From Leptodontidium sp. MPI-SDFR-AT-0119 (Eukaryota; Ascomycota; Leotiomycetes; Helotiales; Leptodontidiaceae), in NCBI GenBank assembly GCA_020726505.1, contig JAHLEZ010000025.1:248001-312000 (forward strand): a DNA stretch of 64,000 nucleotides, given 5' to 3'. Position 1 is the stretch's first letter. Each line of letters starts with the position of its first letter. This document shows positions 47,347 to 59,115 of this stretch, one piece after another. A model generated the notes under the pieces. The model did not search any database and was not told the origin of the DNA. It saw only the letters and a list, made by a program, of their open reading frames with translations. Position numbers and translations under genes: made by a program.

Positions 47347-48342
47347 CTAAGCCAGATGCCCATGTTCTTTGTAATACCTCTCCGCACCCGGGTGCAGAGG
47401 AAGGGAAGGTTTGGCCATCTTGGCTGGTTCCAGAGGATACGTCAACGGGCTCCTCTCCGGCTCGATGTGCTTGTATTGCACCTCAATGGCGCTTCGCCGC
47501 TCAACCAGACACCACGTCAGCAGGTACGCAACGTCGTCCGGCAAGTCATCCCGCACCACGACCAGGAAGTCCGAGAAATCGAGGGCTGGGATCTCCTCTT
47601 CGCTCCCCTCCGAGTTCCAGAAGCCGGCCCGGATGGAAGCCGGCTGCCACCCGTGCCGACTGCTGAGACGTGCAAGGGCATCCTCCTGGGCGGGAATTGG
47701 GACGAGCTTGTGCTCCTCTATCAAGTGCCTCCACCATGGGGTCATGATGGCCTCTTGCACCACCGCGTCCGCATTCCCCTCCCGCACGTTCTCAATGGCC
47801 TGCTCCGGCCGGGTGGTGTAGATGTAGGACCCTCCCCAGGACTCGAGCACCTCCTTCGTGATGCCGTGGGCCTCCATGAGCCGCATTGCCACGTAGCCGA
47901 TGAAGTTAGTCCCGTCTTCGATAGAGGTCGCGATCCGCAGAGCCGGCTTCACGCGATGCAGGTCCGCGTAGGAATGGATACCGAACTTGGGGTGTATCGC
48001 TAGCATCATGCGGTCGCGCTGGGGGAGGGCGGCGAGCGCTCGCAGGCTGGGCATCGGCCCTAGCGGTGCAAAGAGACCCTCGCCCGTCAGTGCCGACGGA
48101 AGGAGCATGGCAGGCGTAGCGATGCATAGCTGGGCCTCCCCGCTGTAGACGTTTTCCAGCCCCTCCAGTCCGCCACCGCGCATGTTCCAAATGCCTACTC
48201 TGCTGCGGGGACCGGCTCGGTCGCAGAACTCCTGGGTGAGCCATGAGCAGATGCGGTGGAAGTTTGCCTGTCCCCAATCGCCGATGAAATTCAACGTCAG
48301 GGATCTCTCGATGGAAGGCTCCGAAGCCGTGGTTGTCGCCAT
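47347..48342 (-). CDS. TAXI-type solute-binding-like protein (periplasmic-binding fold)
   Basis: An intronless 331-aa product starting at 48342 (MATTTASEPSIERS; an in-frame ATG at 48387 is also possible). WNMRGGGLEGLENVYSGEAQ, CIATPAMLL, GIHSYADLHRVKPALRIATS, EQAIENVREGNADAV and the C-terminal LPLHPGAERYYKEHG match the TAXI family of TRAP-transporter binding proteins. In bacteria these bind small organic acids in the periplasm; a fungus has no TRAP permease. No signal peptide or membrane segment is seen, so a cytosolic enzyme or sensor role is more likely; 4,5-dihydroxyphthalate decarboxylase is a known enzyme with a related fold. High GC, no introns and a bacterial family suggest ancient horizontal acquisition. 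Confidence 0.78.
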   Translation of the reverse strand: MATTTASEPSIERSLTLNFIGDWGQANFHRICSWLTQEFCDRAGPRSRVGIWNMRGGGLEGLENVYSGEAQLCIATPAMLLPSALTGEGLFAPLGPMPSLRALAALPQRDRMMLAIHPKFGIHSYADLHRVKPALRIATSIEDGTNFIGYVAMRLMEAHGITKEVLESWGGSYIYTTRPEQAIENVREGNADAVVQEAIMTPWWRHLIEEHKLVPIPAQEDALARLSSRHGWQPASIRAGFWNSEGSEEEIPALDFSDFLVVVRDDLPDDVAYLLTWCLVERRSAIEVQYKHIEPERSPLTYPLEPAKMAKPSLPLHPGAERYYKEHGHLA

Positions 48343-48422
48343 TTTGCGTGTGAGAAGCCGGATTCGTGACCGACTTGGAACTGTCAATCTTGTTTCGGGA
48401 TAATAATATGCGGAGTCTGGAT

Positions 48423-48857
48423 GCTATTGCGAGTTAGCCTTCCCAAGTGTGCGAAATCCAGCAAGCTCGTTCTTAAATTGAGATCTAATAAAGGGTGCGT
48501 TCGTTCGTCCCATGAGATTGAGATTAGCAGCTTAGGATGTAAGCCACGATTAATAGTGGGCTTTAGTCAGCTTTTAAAACTGGTAGCTTATGTAAATGTA
48601 GTCAGTCTCTAAAAGGGAAGCCTCGTGGGACAGCGGGACAGCGGGACAGCGGGACAGTGGGAAGGGGGTTATCAGTTAATTCCAATGGGGAGTAAAGTTC
48701 GTACTTTGGATGCGTTGTGGCGAGAGAGATAAAAACTTATCGATTGGGGATATGCAAAGGGTCCAGAACGTAGAACGTACTTAACTCTCTTCCTATATTA
48801 CCACTTTCTTTCCCACTTTCAGTCTAGAACAAATTTGTATCAGACGTGGCTGGTTAT
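48423..48857 (+). repeat. Dispersed repeat, copy 1
   Basis: Starts GCTATTGCGAG and ends ACGTGGCTGGTTAT. It matches 58546-58913 in reverse orientation over most of its length, with indels. Contains four tandem GGGACAGC/T units at 48627-48658 (about three in the other copy). No coding capacity; terminal structure unclear. Confidence 0.8.
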
Positions 48858-49326
48858 AAATAACGATTCATGTATTTAATCATAGCAGTTTTGGCAAACA
48901 ATGAAGGGTTACAAAGTCAAGCACAAAATGATCTAATGCATCGCTTATATAAGAAGTGTCAATCACAAGTGTTGGTATGACAGGGGGGATGCATCGAAGT
49001 GTTGTATTCTTGTGGTTAGTCTTGATTGATTATAGAGAGTAAAGTAAGGTTGCTTTCTCTAAAATTTCTAATAGTACGTGGAAACGCTTATACACCGATA
49101 ATAGCTGAATCCGTGCTACTATTACGGAATCACATGGCAACTGATGTAGCTGGTGTTTATCCATTTAACACCACGATGCGATACTATTCCCACAACAAGG
49201 GTTTGGGAAATAAATAATGGCTTACAAAGTCCTTAACAAAATAACCTAGTATAGAGGCACACTCTGCAAATAGTATCTGACCTCTAGCCTTCACGTCTAT
49301 GAAAGCTTACCCGTGGAGCATTCTTA
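48858..49326. other. Intergenic region
   Basis: About 470 bp between the repeat and the 3' end of the questin-oxidase-like gene. No gene seen. Confidence 0.4.
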
Positions 49327-50760
49327 TCATTCTGGACGATATCCATCGCGACTTGGGAGAAAACCCTCCACGCCCAGTCCGAACCCCTCCCATCCCCTGA
49401 ACTCAGTAAGAAACTTGATCGCTGCCTTCAAGTAGAAATCATTCTTCTCCCCATACGTCTCCGCGAGGACCTTCGGAGCGCGCACCACCTTGAAGAAGTG
49501 CGAGTCCAGTACCCATTTGTGAGCCAACGCCGTCTCCACGACCCAGTTCCAATCGCGGCCGTCGGTCTTGACCGCTTCGATACCCTCCATGCCAAAGCTG
49601 GGCCTCAGCTGCGCGATGTAGATGAGGATAGCAAACAGCGCGTACTGCCTAAGAAGCGCCACCCGCCTCTCCGCGGGGAACTCTTGCCAGATCACCCGTA
49701 GCGCGTGGCAAATGGTCAGCAGATGCACATTGTAAAAGTCAAAGGACTTGTGCGCGTCGCCGTCGCTAATGGCCAGTAGCAGTGACACGTCGCACAGTTG
49801 CTCGAACTGCTGCACGGGGTCGACCACCTCCCAGGCGTTCCAATGCTCCACCACTGTCTGGAAGTGGTGCTGCAGGATGGCGCCGAAGTTCGTGATACCG
49901 GGTACAGTCAAAAGCCCGTCGAGGCGGGTATCTTTCCGTACACGCTGGATGACATCTGCGAAGGACTGAGTCTTATATGTCGAAGTATCGGGTGCGGGAT
50001 GGTCGATTAGGCCGTGGAGATCAAAGTACTCAGTGCACCCCAGACTCAGGGCTTGGGCCGCCACCTCTTTGCTCTGGAACTCGTAGGCGTATGCGAGATG
50101 GATAAAGGGATGGCCAACTGGCTCAGCTGTCAGCATTGTCGCCCGGGGGCGGCATTGGATGTACTGTACGCACGTCCTCCTGTGTAGCCATTGATGATCG
50201 GCTCCTCGGTCGCGTAGAGGTACTCATTCAACACGCTCTTCCAGTTATCATTCTTGTCCTTGATCTCTTCGCAGAAGAAATCAACATACGCAACCGTGTA
50301 CCTACCAGGAGGTGTAAGTAAAATCTCCAAAGGTGGAAGGGGATTCTGCCTTGCCACGCACGGTTTCTGCGCGAGAAAGTCTCTCCAGGTTTTTTTGGAG
50401 ATCCTGTCTCCTCGGACGAAGCCCTCCTCGATGTTCACGAGGCTCGATACCTCGTTGTCATAGCATTTCTGCAACAAATCACAGCTGGCGCCGAGAGCGT
50501 ACGCCGACCCGAGTAGCTATCACCGTGTAAGCGAATGCGGAAGTATTATTGAAGAGTAAAGGAGCAGCGTTATTTACATGGGGAAGGTGACTATGTAAAA
50601 TCAGCTTTGGCTCTCGGAGGAGAGCCACAGAGTCGTGTCCTTCTTTGAGCAGGCGATTAAGCGTCTGGGCGCGTTTGTCGCACAGCGTGGCTACATCGTA
50701 GGTGGCCGAAGGTTTGAGTTCGGTATGGCCTGAGGGGGCCGGAAGGCGGACTGTGGTCAT
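49327..50760 (-). CDS. Questin oxidase-like protein (Baeyer-Villiger type)
   Basis: Three exons (50760-50578, 50516-50174, 50126-49327) join in phase to 441 aa; introns are 61 and 47 nt. The order matches the questin-oxidase-like family: ILHSHLPH joined to LLGSAYALGAS, LQKCYDNE, YVDFFCEEI, then GHPFIHLAYAYEF and ISDGDAHKSFDFYNVHLLT. Members such as GedK and AflY act on anthraquinone-derived polyketides, opening or oxidising a ring, often without a recognised flavin motif. Transcribed in the same direction as the FAD monooxygenase upstream, about 1.5 kb apart. No PKS is visible in the window, so the substrate is open. Confidence 0.85.
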
Positions 50761-52275
50761 CGTTGATGGTTCACCACTTTTGAACTTGATCTACTTTCTT
50801 TCTTTCCTCCTCCCCTTTGGCAGAGGCAGTTGAATTGATAAAATTTGGTTGTTTGTATGGTATTGTCTTGTCCGTTCCGAAATGGTTTGGGGGAGAGGAG
50901 TTTTTTTGGGGGTGGGTTGTAGCTTGTCATTATTTCAAGTTTTGTCTTTCCTGGTCAAGTCGTGTCTCTAGTGTGACGCCACCACTACCACTACCACTAA
51001 TCGATGGTGTGCGTCTAGATGGTCCCACCACCTCGAAACGACCAACTCAAAAGCTAAACAAAGTCGGTTAGCAGCAACCAGCTAGCCAGCCCATCATCCA
51101 GCCCTTTTCTATCTAGGCACGGCAGTGCAAAAGTCCTACCTGGACCTATGATTCTATATCCATGTCTACGTTGGTACTCGTTGCAGTAGTTACACCGAGC
51201 TTGCTGGAGAATTCGCCAGCGCATGGGCGAATAGCCCAACTAGAAAACTAGAAATTAAGGAATTATACTGTTCTGAGTATAGCTTTACTATGGTGGACTA
51301 TTACCCATGGTACAAAGTATATCCACAAAGATTCCAATTGTCTAAATCTTTATAAGGGAGGAGGGGCAATGTGGGACGGCAGTCGAGACGAGCGGAGCGA
51401 AGTGGAGCGAAGCGGAGACATTCGATGGATGGTGTGGTGTGGTGTGTTGCGTAGATATAGATATGATGAATAAACCTTGTCCTCTCAGTATTCGCTCACT
51501 TCACTTCGCTGCCCTAATACAGTACCGTACAGTACGACTGCCTTGCCAGGAGTAATTTCTCACATCAAGCACCCCGGTCCCACTCTCCCCCCTTCCCACC
51601 CCGGGAACTCGCACTGTAATTTATTTATTTATGCATTCTAACAATCCGGCTCACTACCAGCTGTGTGCCATCATGTGGTCTGCAATTCGCATTGCTTAAG
51701 TCGTGGATAGTTCCGGCGCGGTCTGGCTCAAATATCCAAGGCCGTCGCCACAGCAGTGATGCGTCTTGATTCAACACCTGCCCAAAGTGTCGTACTGTAC
51801 TGTACCTTCAGTGACCTCCTTCTGCACATGCAACATAGCCGCAGTGTCCATGTTCATAGTTCCGGCGATCAGACGGGCGCACTCCCAAGATGGAGTCTCG
51901 TCGATCGTGCTGGCGAAAGTGTGGGAGAGCCTTTACGAGCTCGGCAAGGCTTTGAGCAACCCCCCACACACTCACACAAGGTGGCGGCAACTGTGACTTC
52001 CAGGTTTTGCCTACCTGACATGGTCGTTTAGTATTGTACAAGAATCGAGTCTGAACCTCGGTAACCAAAAGAAGAGGCAGATAAGAATAGTTGACCTTAT
52101 ATATTTCAATCCATTAAAGCTTGCTTGACTAACGAAAGTCTAGAATGGCATCTTCTTATAGGAAGAATAGAATAAAGCTCTGCTAAGAGCCCATACTATA
52201 AATGGAAAGTCCATGCGAAGCCTGCAAATCTGGGGACAATTCCCCCCTCCGCAGTTTTGAACCTTGGGACTAGTG
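50761..52275. other. Intergenic region
   Basis: About 1.5 kb without a supported gene; short open frames lack motifs. Contains GC-rich GGAGCGAAG-type direct repeats at about 51394-51416. Confidence 0.4.
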
Positions 52276-54430
52276 TTACAGTCCTGAAAGAGCCTCGCTC
52301 AGTGATCGTGAAGCATGAACCAACTCCACACTTGTATTACATGTGGCAAAAATAAAACGATCCGGCCGAAGAATGACATATCTTCCTTCCACCTCTCTTC
52401 TCAACCTCGACCCATCATAGCCTATAGGTTCTGGGAGACCTCCCCAGATGCTTGGATTAGACAGCTCCGTGTGTAAAATCCTGTAAGCGATTCCTTGACT
52501 TGTCTGAGTACACACCGTAAAGGATGGCTCGTCAATAAAGTAACTGGCCTCCTCAACCCGCAGCTCACCCTGGTGCTCTTTCTCCAGATCTGCAAGATCG
52601 CGTCTCGCATTTTCTATCTCGCTCTCTGCACGCAATAAAACCACCAACGGAAACAGCGCGGTTTTCCCCTTTCCAAAGATCACATCATCTGTGAAGACCG
52701 CCTTCGTCGCGGCAGAGCCGCAGGGTAAACAAAACACTTGGGGAAAGATCTTCCCACCGCCAAGTTCTGGGAGGAACGGCATCCCAGGGGACCACACGTA
52801 CTTTGTCAAGCCTTCCTGCCGTTGACCAAGCTCGAACCAGTGTCTCCAACTGGGGATCAACTGCTGACTCCATAGAGACCAGTCCCGTAAAAATATCTTC
52901 ACGAGGCTGCGCTCATTGCACAAGTTCCCGTTGACGATTGTGGCGGCAAGAGACTGCTCAAGTTGTTGCTTTCTTTCCGTATACCAAGCTTCAAAAAGCT
53001 TCTCGTGGTCGTGGAAATTTGGTCGGCATGCTACCGCCAAACGCCATGCCAAAGAGGCCGCGTCACGAAACCCGGAAGCAATGCCCTGACCACCAACTAG
53101 GAGATTCTTGTTAGTAGGCGCAACGGGAGATAGATTTGAGGCTTACACGGTGGAAATACATGCGCAGCATCGCCACAGAGAAGCACTCTTCCAAGAGACC
53201 ACTTATTGCAGCTTCGTGCTGAAAAGGTGAAAGGTCTCGATCGGATTACTTCGATGCAGTCTTCAGGGAACGCCAAGTCTTTGCTCAAACTACCAACGAT
53301 TCAGTTTGTGGTCTATGAAAGTGTATTTAGGGTGTCTCCTACCTGAATTGCTCCTTTCGGAGAGTGAGGTATGGATACACCACTTCTTTTACATTCTCAT
53401 ACTTCGCCATCTCGTATCCGTCTTCACCCGGCTTCACCACAAATTCAAATCTCCAGAGGTAATCATTCCGCAATCCGAACCGGCCGCAAACAGAAGGTCG
53501 GTCTGGGTTGCAAATGAATGTGAAATCTTTTGGGAAGAAGGCATCGTAAACCTGATCTGGGGTGTATCCCAATCTCCAAAGTGGGAAGTCAGGATGTGAT
53601 TCCGGTGTTGGTGGCGCGATTCTCCAGTTCAAAGCCACCCACGTTGCCTCGTACTTGAACCTGCCACAAAATGAACCTCATTTCTGCCTTTAAAGGAGGG
53701 GGGATTACTTCTTGTCCGTGTCCATTGTGATTCCCTTGGGTTCCAGGTAGCGTTTCCTTGTAAATCCAGTTTTGCCATCTGCGCCTACAAAAAACCGCGC
53801 TCTTAAGGTCTTCTGTTCCGCTTCAACGTTGGTGTAAGTCACATAGACGTACACCCCATCGTCGGAAATTGATTGAACTGTCGAACCGGGGCGTATCTCA
53901 CTCTTTGAATGCTGCTCAATGGCGTCGCGCAAGTAACGTTCGAGAACAGGTTGCTTATGGCACATGAAGCCCGGGTGGCCGGTGCCTCCTTCAACCTTCC
54001 AAGAGAGAATAGTCAGATATCAGAGTATAACTCCTCATTTTAAGAAATGGAAAGCTGGACTCGGCAGAAATGAGGCGCTTACAGTATTGTAATTGAACCT
54101 TAGAAATGGAGTTGCATGAAGATTGTTTGCCCCTGACACGAAATTGAAGTATCCCATTTCTAATATCCAACCTTGATTAGTACATTCGTCCTCGTACCGC
54201 TGGAAATCTGTAGACGTACTCTCCCCGATCTCTGTAAATATCTTATCATATACACCTGCTCCTTGAAGCATGCGAATTCCGTCCTCATCTAGAGCAATTC
54301 CTCTCGGATCCTGGGTTATCTCCAGTTCTTTCTCCAGGACGATGTTCCCCACTGACTGCTGGCCCAGATACGCCGACAGCATGGCTCCTGTCGGCCCACA
54401 GCCACAGATGATGACATCTGTAGTCTCCAT
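52276..54430 (-). CDS. FAD-dependent aromatic monooxygenase (phenol hydroxylase type)
   Basis: Five exons (54430-54083, 53995-53709, 53660-53343, 53289-53147, 53096-52276) join in phase to 638 aa; introns are 87, 48, 53, 50 nt. DVIICGCGPTGAMLSAYLGQ holds the N-terminal FAD-binding GxGxxG; FFVGADGKTGFTRK is the DG motif that binds FAD and NAD(P)H; VLLCGDAAHVFPP, joined across the last intron to FGGQGIASGFRDA, is the second FAD motif. The C-terminal 200 residues form a thioredoxin-like tail. This class hydroxylates phenolic rings with O2 and NAD(P)H. Same strand as the questin-oxidase-like gene, suggesting a shared oxidative pathway. Confidence 0.92.
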
Positions 54431-55062
54431 GTCTGTTGCAGTAATGAGAGGTAAGGTTTCGTTGTCGAGATAGGTTCAGACTATAAGGTCTGCTGCAAAG
54501 TTCTAAAGAATATTCAAGCATAACACGAAGGGATTTGATTGCCGATATTGAGGAAAGCTCGGGTCATGCTGAATCGTGACGTCCACAGACTGTTGGGGAA
54601 CTCGTCAAGGTCCCGCAGTCCAGGGGTCCCACATTGTTGGCCTACCTTGCAATACACTGGATATGAATTGAGCCAGACCACTAAAGAGAACACCTTTACG
54701 ATACCGCCTCCAGTGGCCTTGTGAAACGCTGCAAGCTCTAATCGCGTGTTGAACGTAGTGTTGGAAAACACAGGATGCCCCTACAAGGAAAACGTGGGGG
54801 GATTGATAGTATGTTGTGCCAGTTGGAATTCAAGAGAGATCGACTGCTAGGCTAAAACTCCCGGGAAGCGAAGCTAGTATACATCTGACAGGCTACTGCT
54901 GGATCCATTCAATACAATCAGTACATAAAAGGATCCTTTCAAAATGACTTGCTAGATACACCTCACTTAATTCACACTAAAGAAAAGCCACCTTCCTGCA
55001 AAACATATATACTACATCCGCGATCAAGGTATTCAAACCTCTCAATGGCTTCACCTTGAGTG
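54431..55062. other. Intergenic region
   Basis: About 630 bp between the FAD monooxygenase start and the C2H2 regulator stop; no gene seen. It should hold the monooxygenase promoter. Confidence 0.4.
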
Positions 55063-58000
55063 TCAAATCGTATCCATCAGTTGAATTCCGGGTTCCCCGT
55101 ACAGTAGTAACCCAAGTATGCGTGCAAATCTCCTTGAGATCCCCCAATGTCCTATCCGATGCAGCATATCCGTAAGCCCGCGGAGTGGGCTAATCTCAGT
55201 GAGTTTAGGCTTCTCTATTTTAAATCCACTCGCCTCAAATAAAAGCTGGAGAGGGTTGGCACCGAAGACCATACTTTCTGTGATGTCGAGGGATTCTCCA
55301 AATGTTTGCGGCAACCCACAGCCGGCTTGGTCGAATTGAATATAGCAATACCAGGCAATAGCCGCCAGGAACACCGATCTAGGCACATGGATCGCAGGCT
55401 CCGAATCGATACGCAACCCTCCAACTTGGCGGTAAATTAACAATGCATGTACCACGCACCGCTTCGCTTCCACACTTGACGACCATTGCCCCACATACTT
55501 GAGAGAAGCTGCACATTCGCTAGTACCATCACGGCCCACTGCTCGTTCAAGCTCGTTGAAATCAACGAGGATAGACATAAAAATTTCGTGCCAGAGAATC
55601 ATCTGGCACAGTGGATCAGATTCTTGAGCGGACTTGGCTTTTCCGTACGCATGGTACCAGCACATCAAAGCATCTTGATATCTCTTGGCGTCTGTCTGTG
55701 TCATTTGACCAGCTCCACTGCTCTCTTGGACCGCAGCTCCGATCCCTTGGAGAAGCACGTAGCAAGAAAAGTTGCTGTTTTTACATGCTAACTCCTTAAA
55801 GAGGGGTATCGAGCAGCTATGTTCGTCTTGGTTCAGGTGTATATGCGAGCTCAACTTGGTTTGTTCAGGTGTAGATGAGCGCAACAGATTTGCCCATTGC
55901 GCAGCACTAGGGGCAGAAAAAAGATCGTTATTAGCGGCAACACAAACCTGGATTGCGTTGTGTCGGAAGACTGGGTCGTGATGGAATGTAGTAGCCAGCT
56001 GAGCATCGTGTACGTAGAGACCAAGCGCGGTTCTGTGTGACGGCATTAGTTCGTAGGAAATCCGACCTTTGGGTATACATACCGGGTCACTTCTTCCGAT
56101 CGTGCCCATGCATTCCAAGCGTCCTCTATCTCTTGTGGTGACTCCGCTCCTAGTTGTATATTACATTGGATGCCTTTGAACATGCCGCAGCGTCGCGCAA
56201 ACTGACTGCAGTTAGCAAACTTGTATTTCTAAAATAGCTCATCGTCCTTACAGCAATGACGGTACCGTGGAAAGCTTCCACGGTTGCCATGTACTTCGGA
56301 TTCTACTTTGGTGATCAGCCTCTGTCGAATTTCGTGGGGCTTGAAAGGGTGCTGACTCCAGAGAGGTAAGCAAATGTTTGACCAAGGATTGAGGCCTGAA
56401 CCAAGGATATCCTCTCCGAAGCTTTTCTCGTGATGATATTATCCCATCTAAGAGATCAAGAGTTAGCCATTTCTTGATCGATAATCAAAGGGAATTGAAG
56501 CCTTAAAGATTCTGGGGGCCACTAGAGGGTGAGAGGCTACGAGACTGTTATTGATGCATAGCAGTACTCAGAAAATGTACATACTTGCGGGTTTCTATTA
56601 GCCAGACATTCATTCAAAACGCTGATTTTATACCGCATCGTGGACTTACCGATGCCAAGATAACTTTATTAAGTCTTTCGAATATCTTTGATCCTTGGAC
56701 TGTAGCAGCGCTTGAGCCCATAAAGAGACTTCCAATTGAACAGATAGAAAGAAGCAGAAGCGAGTTCTCGTTACTCGGACGAAACGTTGGTCCATGTAAA
56801 ATCGGAAAAATTGGATTGAACTTGGTAAAGAATAGTTGAAGTGCAAGATTCTCACAAAATTAGCCATGGTCTCACAAATAAACAGGGGTACTAACCAAGA
56901 ATTCCGTTGGCGGCAGAGGATCTTCTTTCCAACGGGGGCATAGTCTCTGTGAAAGTTCACTTCGATACCTTTCATCTACCGTGTTTCCGGATGGCGACAC
57001 TGTACTAGGCGTTATTGGCCGTGTTGGTGCCACCGAGTATGAGGCATTGTTGGCATCTTTCCAAGAATAATAGTCCGCTTTGGTGACCCATAAGCCTTGA
57101 ATATCATTCATAGAAGGTGCGGCCCAATTCCGAGTTCCGATTTGAGGTGTAAGTAACCCATTTGCCTGGCTTGTAGATGTTTGGCCATACCATACTGACT
57201 GATCAGCAGCCGCTGGCGAGAGAAGAGACGCGTTGAAGGCTTCAATATCGAAATCATCGCCAATGTGCCAAGAAGGAAAAGACTCATTTTGCAAATTCCA
57301 AAATTCCATGTCAGGTAAAAAGGGGAGAGTGTTTGACTGGCCATTGTTCGAGAACTGTTCTGGGGCTGGATCGAGTAGCCCGAGAGGTAATAAATCCACG
57401 TCAGCGCCAGGACTATTGCCTGTAGGGCTTGTCTCTTCATTGTGATGACACTGATTCATCTGAGATTCCTCACTACGGTCGCCGGAATTGCCATGATATA
57501 CATGTGATGAAATGGGTTCGTCCTGCCCATCGATTGGGCGGTCTGTCATAGCCTGCAGCTCCAGCAAGGGAGCAACAGCATGATCAGCTCTGCTTGGGCT
57601 TGCTAGCTCGTGATTCTCGCTTGTCGTCTCTGGTTCTGACGCAATGATGTCGTGTGACTTTCGATGGCGCAGAAGAGTGTCGCTACAGATTATCAGCTAC
57701 CAAGTTTGGTGACGATTGGAGACTCTGGGGAAGCAACGGCTCAAGCGGGACAAATGGTCTGGGCAGGAAACCCGAGCGGCCTTGTAGAAACAAAGGAGGA
57801 TTTCTTTGTCAATATTAATCGATCAGAATATACTTGTGCGAGATAAGACCTACTGTCTAGTGTAGCTCTTCCCGCAGTCGCTGCATTGGTAAGGGCGTTC
57901 CTTGGTATGGCTGCGTTCGTGTCGAGACAGATGCTCCGCTTTGGAAAAGTTCTTGAAGCAAAATCGACATGTGCGGGAGGGCTTGATAGCAGTGCCGTTA

Positions 58001-58098
58001 CTGTTTTGGAAGTTACTGCGACTGCGCTGAGATAGAGGCGAAGTAGGCATTATGATGGGAATCGGTGAGGAGCTGGTGCGAGGGAAAGCCCAAATCAA
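55063..58098 (-). CDS. C2H2 plus fungal_trans transcription factor
   Basis: Seven exons by splice signals and homology pattern: 58098-57854, 57682-56896, 56850-56650, 56447-56357, 56302-56252, 56201-56083, 56032-55063, about 820 aa. Two zinc fingers: C44-x2-C47-x12-H60-x3-H64 and C72-x2-C75-x12-H88-x3-H92, the second completed across the 171-nt first intron, which supports that splice. An acidic Ser/Pro linker follows, then fungal_trans ([67 protein letters not shown]). The frame does not carry from exon 3 to exon 4 (off by one across 56448-56649), so a micro-exon or a frameshift exists there. An ATG at 58050 is an alternative start. Likely a nuclear regulator of the neighbouring oxidases. 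Confidence 0.82.
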
Positions 58099-58357
58099 AA
58101 ATGTTGCGGGGAAGTTTCGAGTTCAAGGCGGGGCGGTAACTGTCGGCAAGTTCCAAATCCTTACCATGTGACTATCATGTGACTTTTCATATGTAGCTGC
58201 TGGCTGTCACAGCTTTCAGCGGTCCGGAATCTCGCGCTGCTCTAACGCTCGCGTAACTGGTGGCCAGAGCGGCTAGCGGCACCGGCCCTTGGCACTATCG
58301 CTTGGCGCCCGGCGAGGCTGACTGCTGCGGGAACCACCTTTGATAGTCATCATCGTA

Positions 58358-58515
58358 CGAAAGGGGGTTTCAAGTGTGTCTCGCCCACAGTTGTAAGGCA
58401 GTAAGGTTATTCTTCCAATCAACAGTCTAATATTCTAGAATTTTCTCCATAAATCTCCTCAAATGTTATAGTAAAATACTGGGGGTGGGCAAGACCCACT
58501 TGAAACCCCCCTTCG
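58358..58515. mobile_element. MITE related to the Tc1/mariner element at 23.9 kb
   Basis: 158 bp with inverted ends CGAAAGGGGGTTTCAAGTG at left and CACTTGAAACCCCCCTTCG at right. These match the Tc1/mariner termini at 23875-25139, including the GGGTCTCG segment of about 30 bp. TA precedes the left end; the right flank has TG, a probable mutated TA. No coding content: a non-autonomous deletion derivative. Confidence 0.88.
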
Positions 58516-58545
58516 TGCCTTACCCTCCCGCCCCCGCAACTAAAG

Positions 58546-58913
58546 ATAACCAGCCACGTCTGATAGAGATTTGATTCAAACTGAAAGTAGGGAAGAAAGC
58601 GACTCCTATCGATAATTTTTTTATCTCTCCCTACCGCGTATCTGGATCATGCGGACTTTACTCCCCGTTACAACTACTAACAACCCCCCTCCTACTGTCC
58701 CGCTGTCCCACTGTCCCACAAAGTTCCTTTCTGGAACTACATCTCCATAGGCTACCATTCTCGAAAGAAAGCAGACTAGCACTACTGGTCCTAGCTTACA
58801 TCTTGAGTTGCTAATCTCAATCTCATGGAACGAACCCATCCTTGATTTTAGATCTCAATTTAAGAACGAGCTTGCTGGATCTCGCACATTTAGGAAGGCT
58901 AGCTCGCAATAGC
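58546..58913 (-). repeat. Dispersed repeat, copy 2 (inverted relative to copy 1)
   Basis: The reverse complement of this stretch matches 48423-48857, sharing GCTATTGCGAG at its start, GAGATTGAGATTAGCA in the middle, GGGACAG tandem units and GACGTGGCTGGTTAT at its end. It lies next to the MITE at 58358. Confidence 0.8.
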
Positions 58914-59115
58914 TTCTGTGGTTCGGCATGGGGCCTCGCTGGCATGTTTTACTGATTTATTGAGATTTACTAGAGTAGTTTGTGCGTGCGATTACGAAAG
59001 AGGGAAGATTTGCTATTGTCATTTTAGGCTATGTCTAAGAAGGAAATGAGATGCTGGCTTGATGTTGCCAAGGAACGAAAACATGTCTACCTTGATAATC
59101 GATATTCTCGGAGTA

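Noticed and set aside
47317..48003. Plus-strand frame of 228 residues opposite the TAXI-like gene
   Set aside because: Shadow frame caused by high GC; no motif, while the minus-strand frame has clear family motifs.
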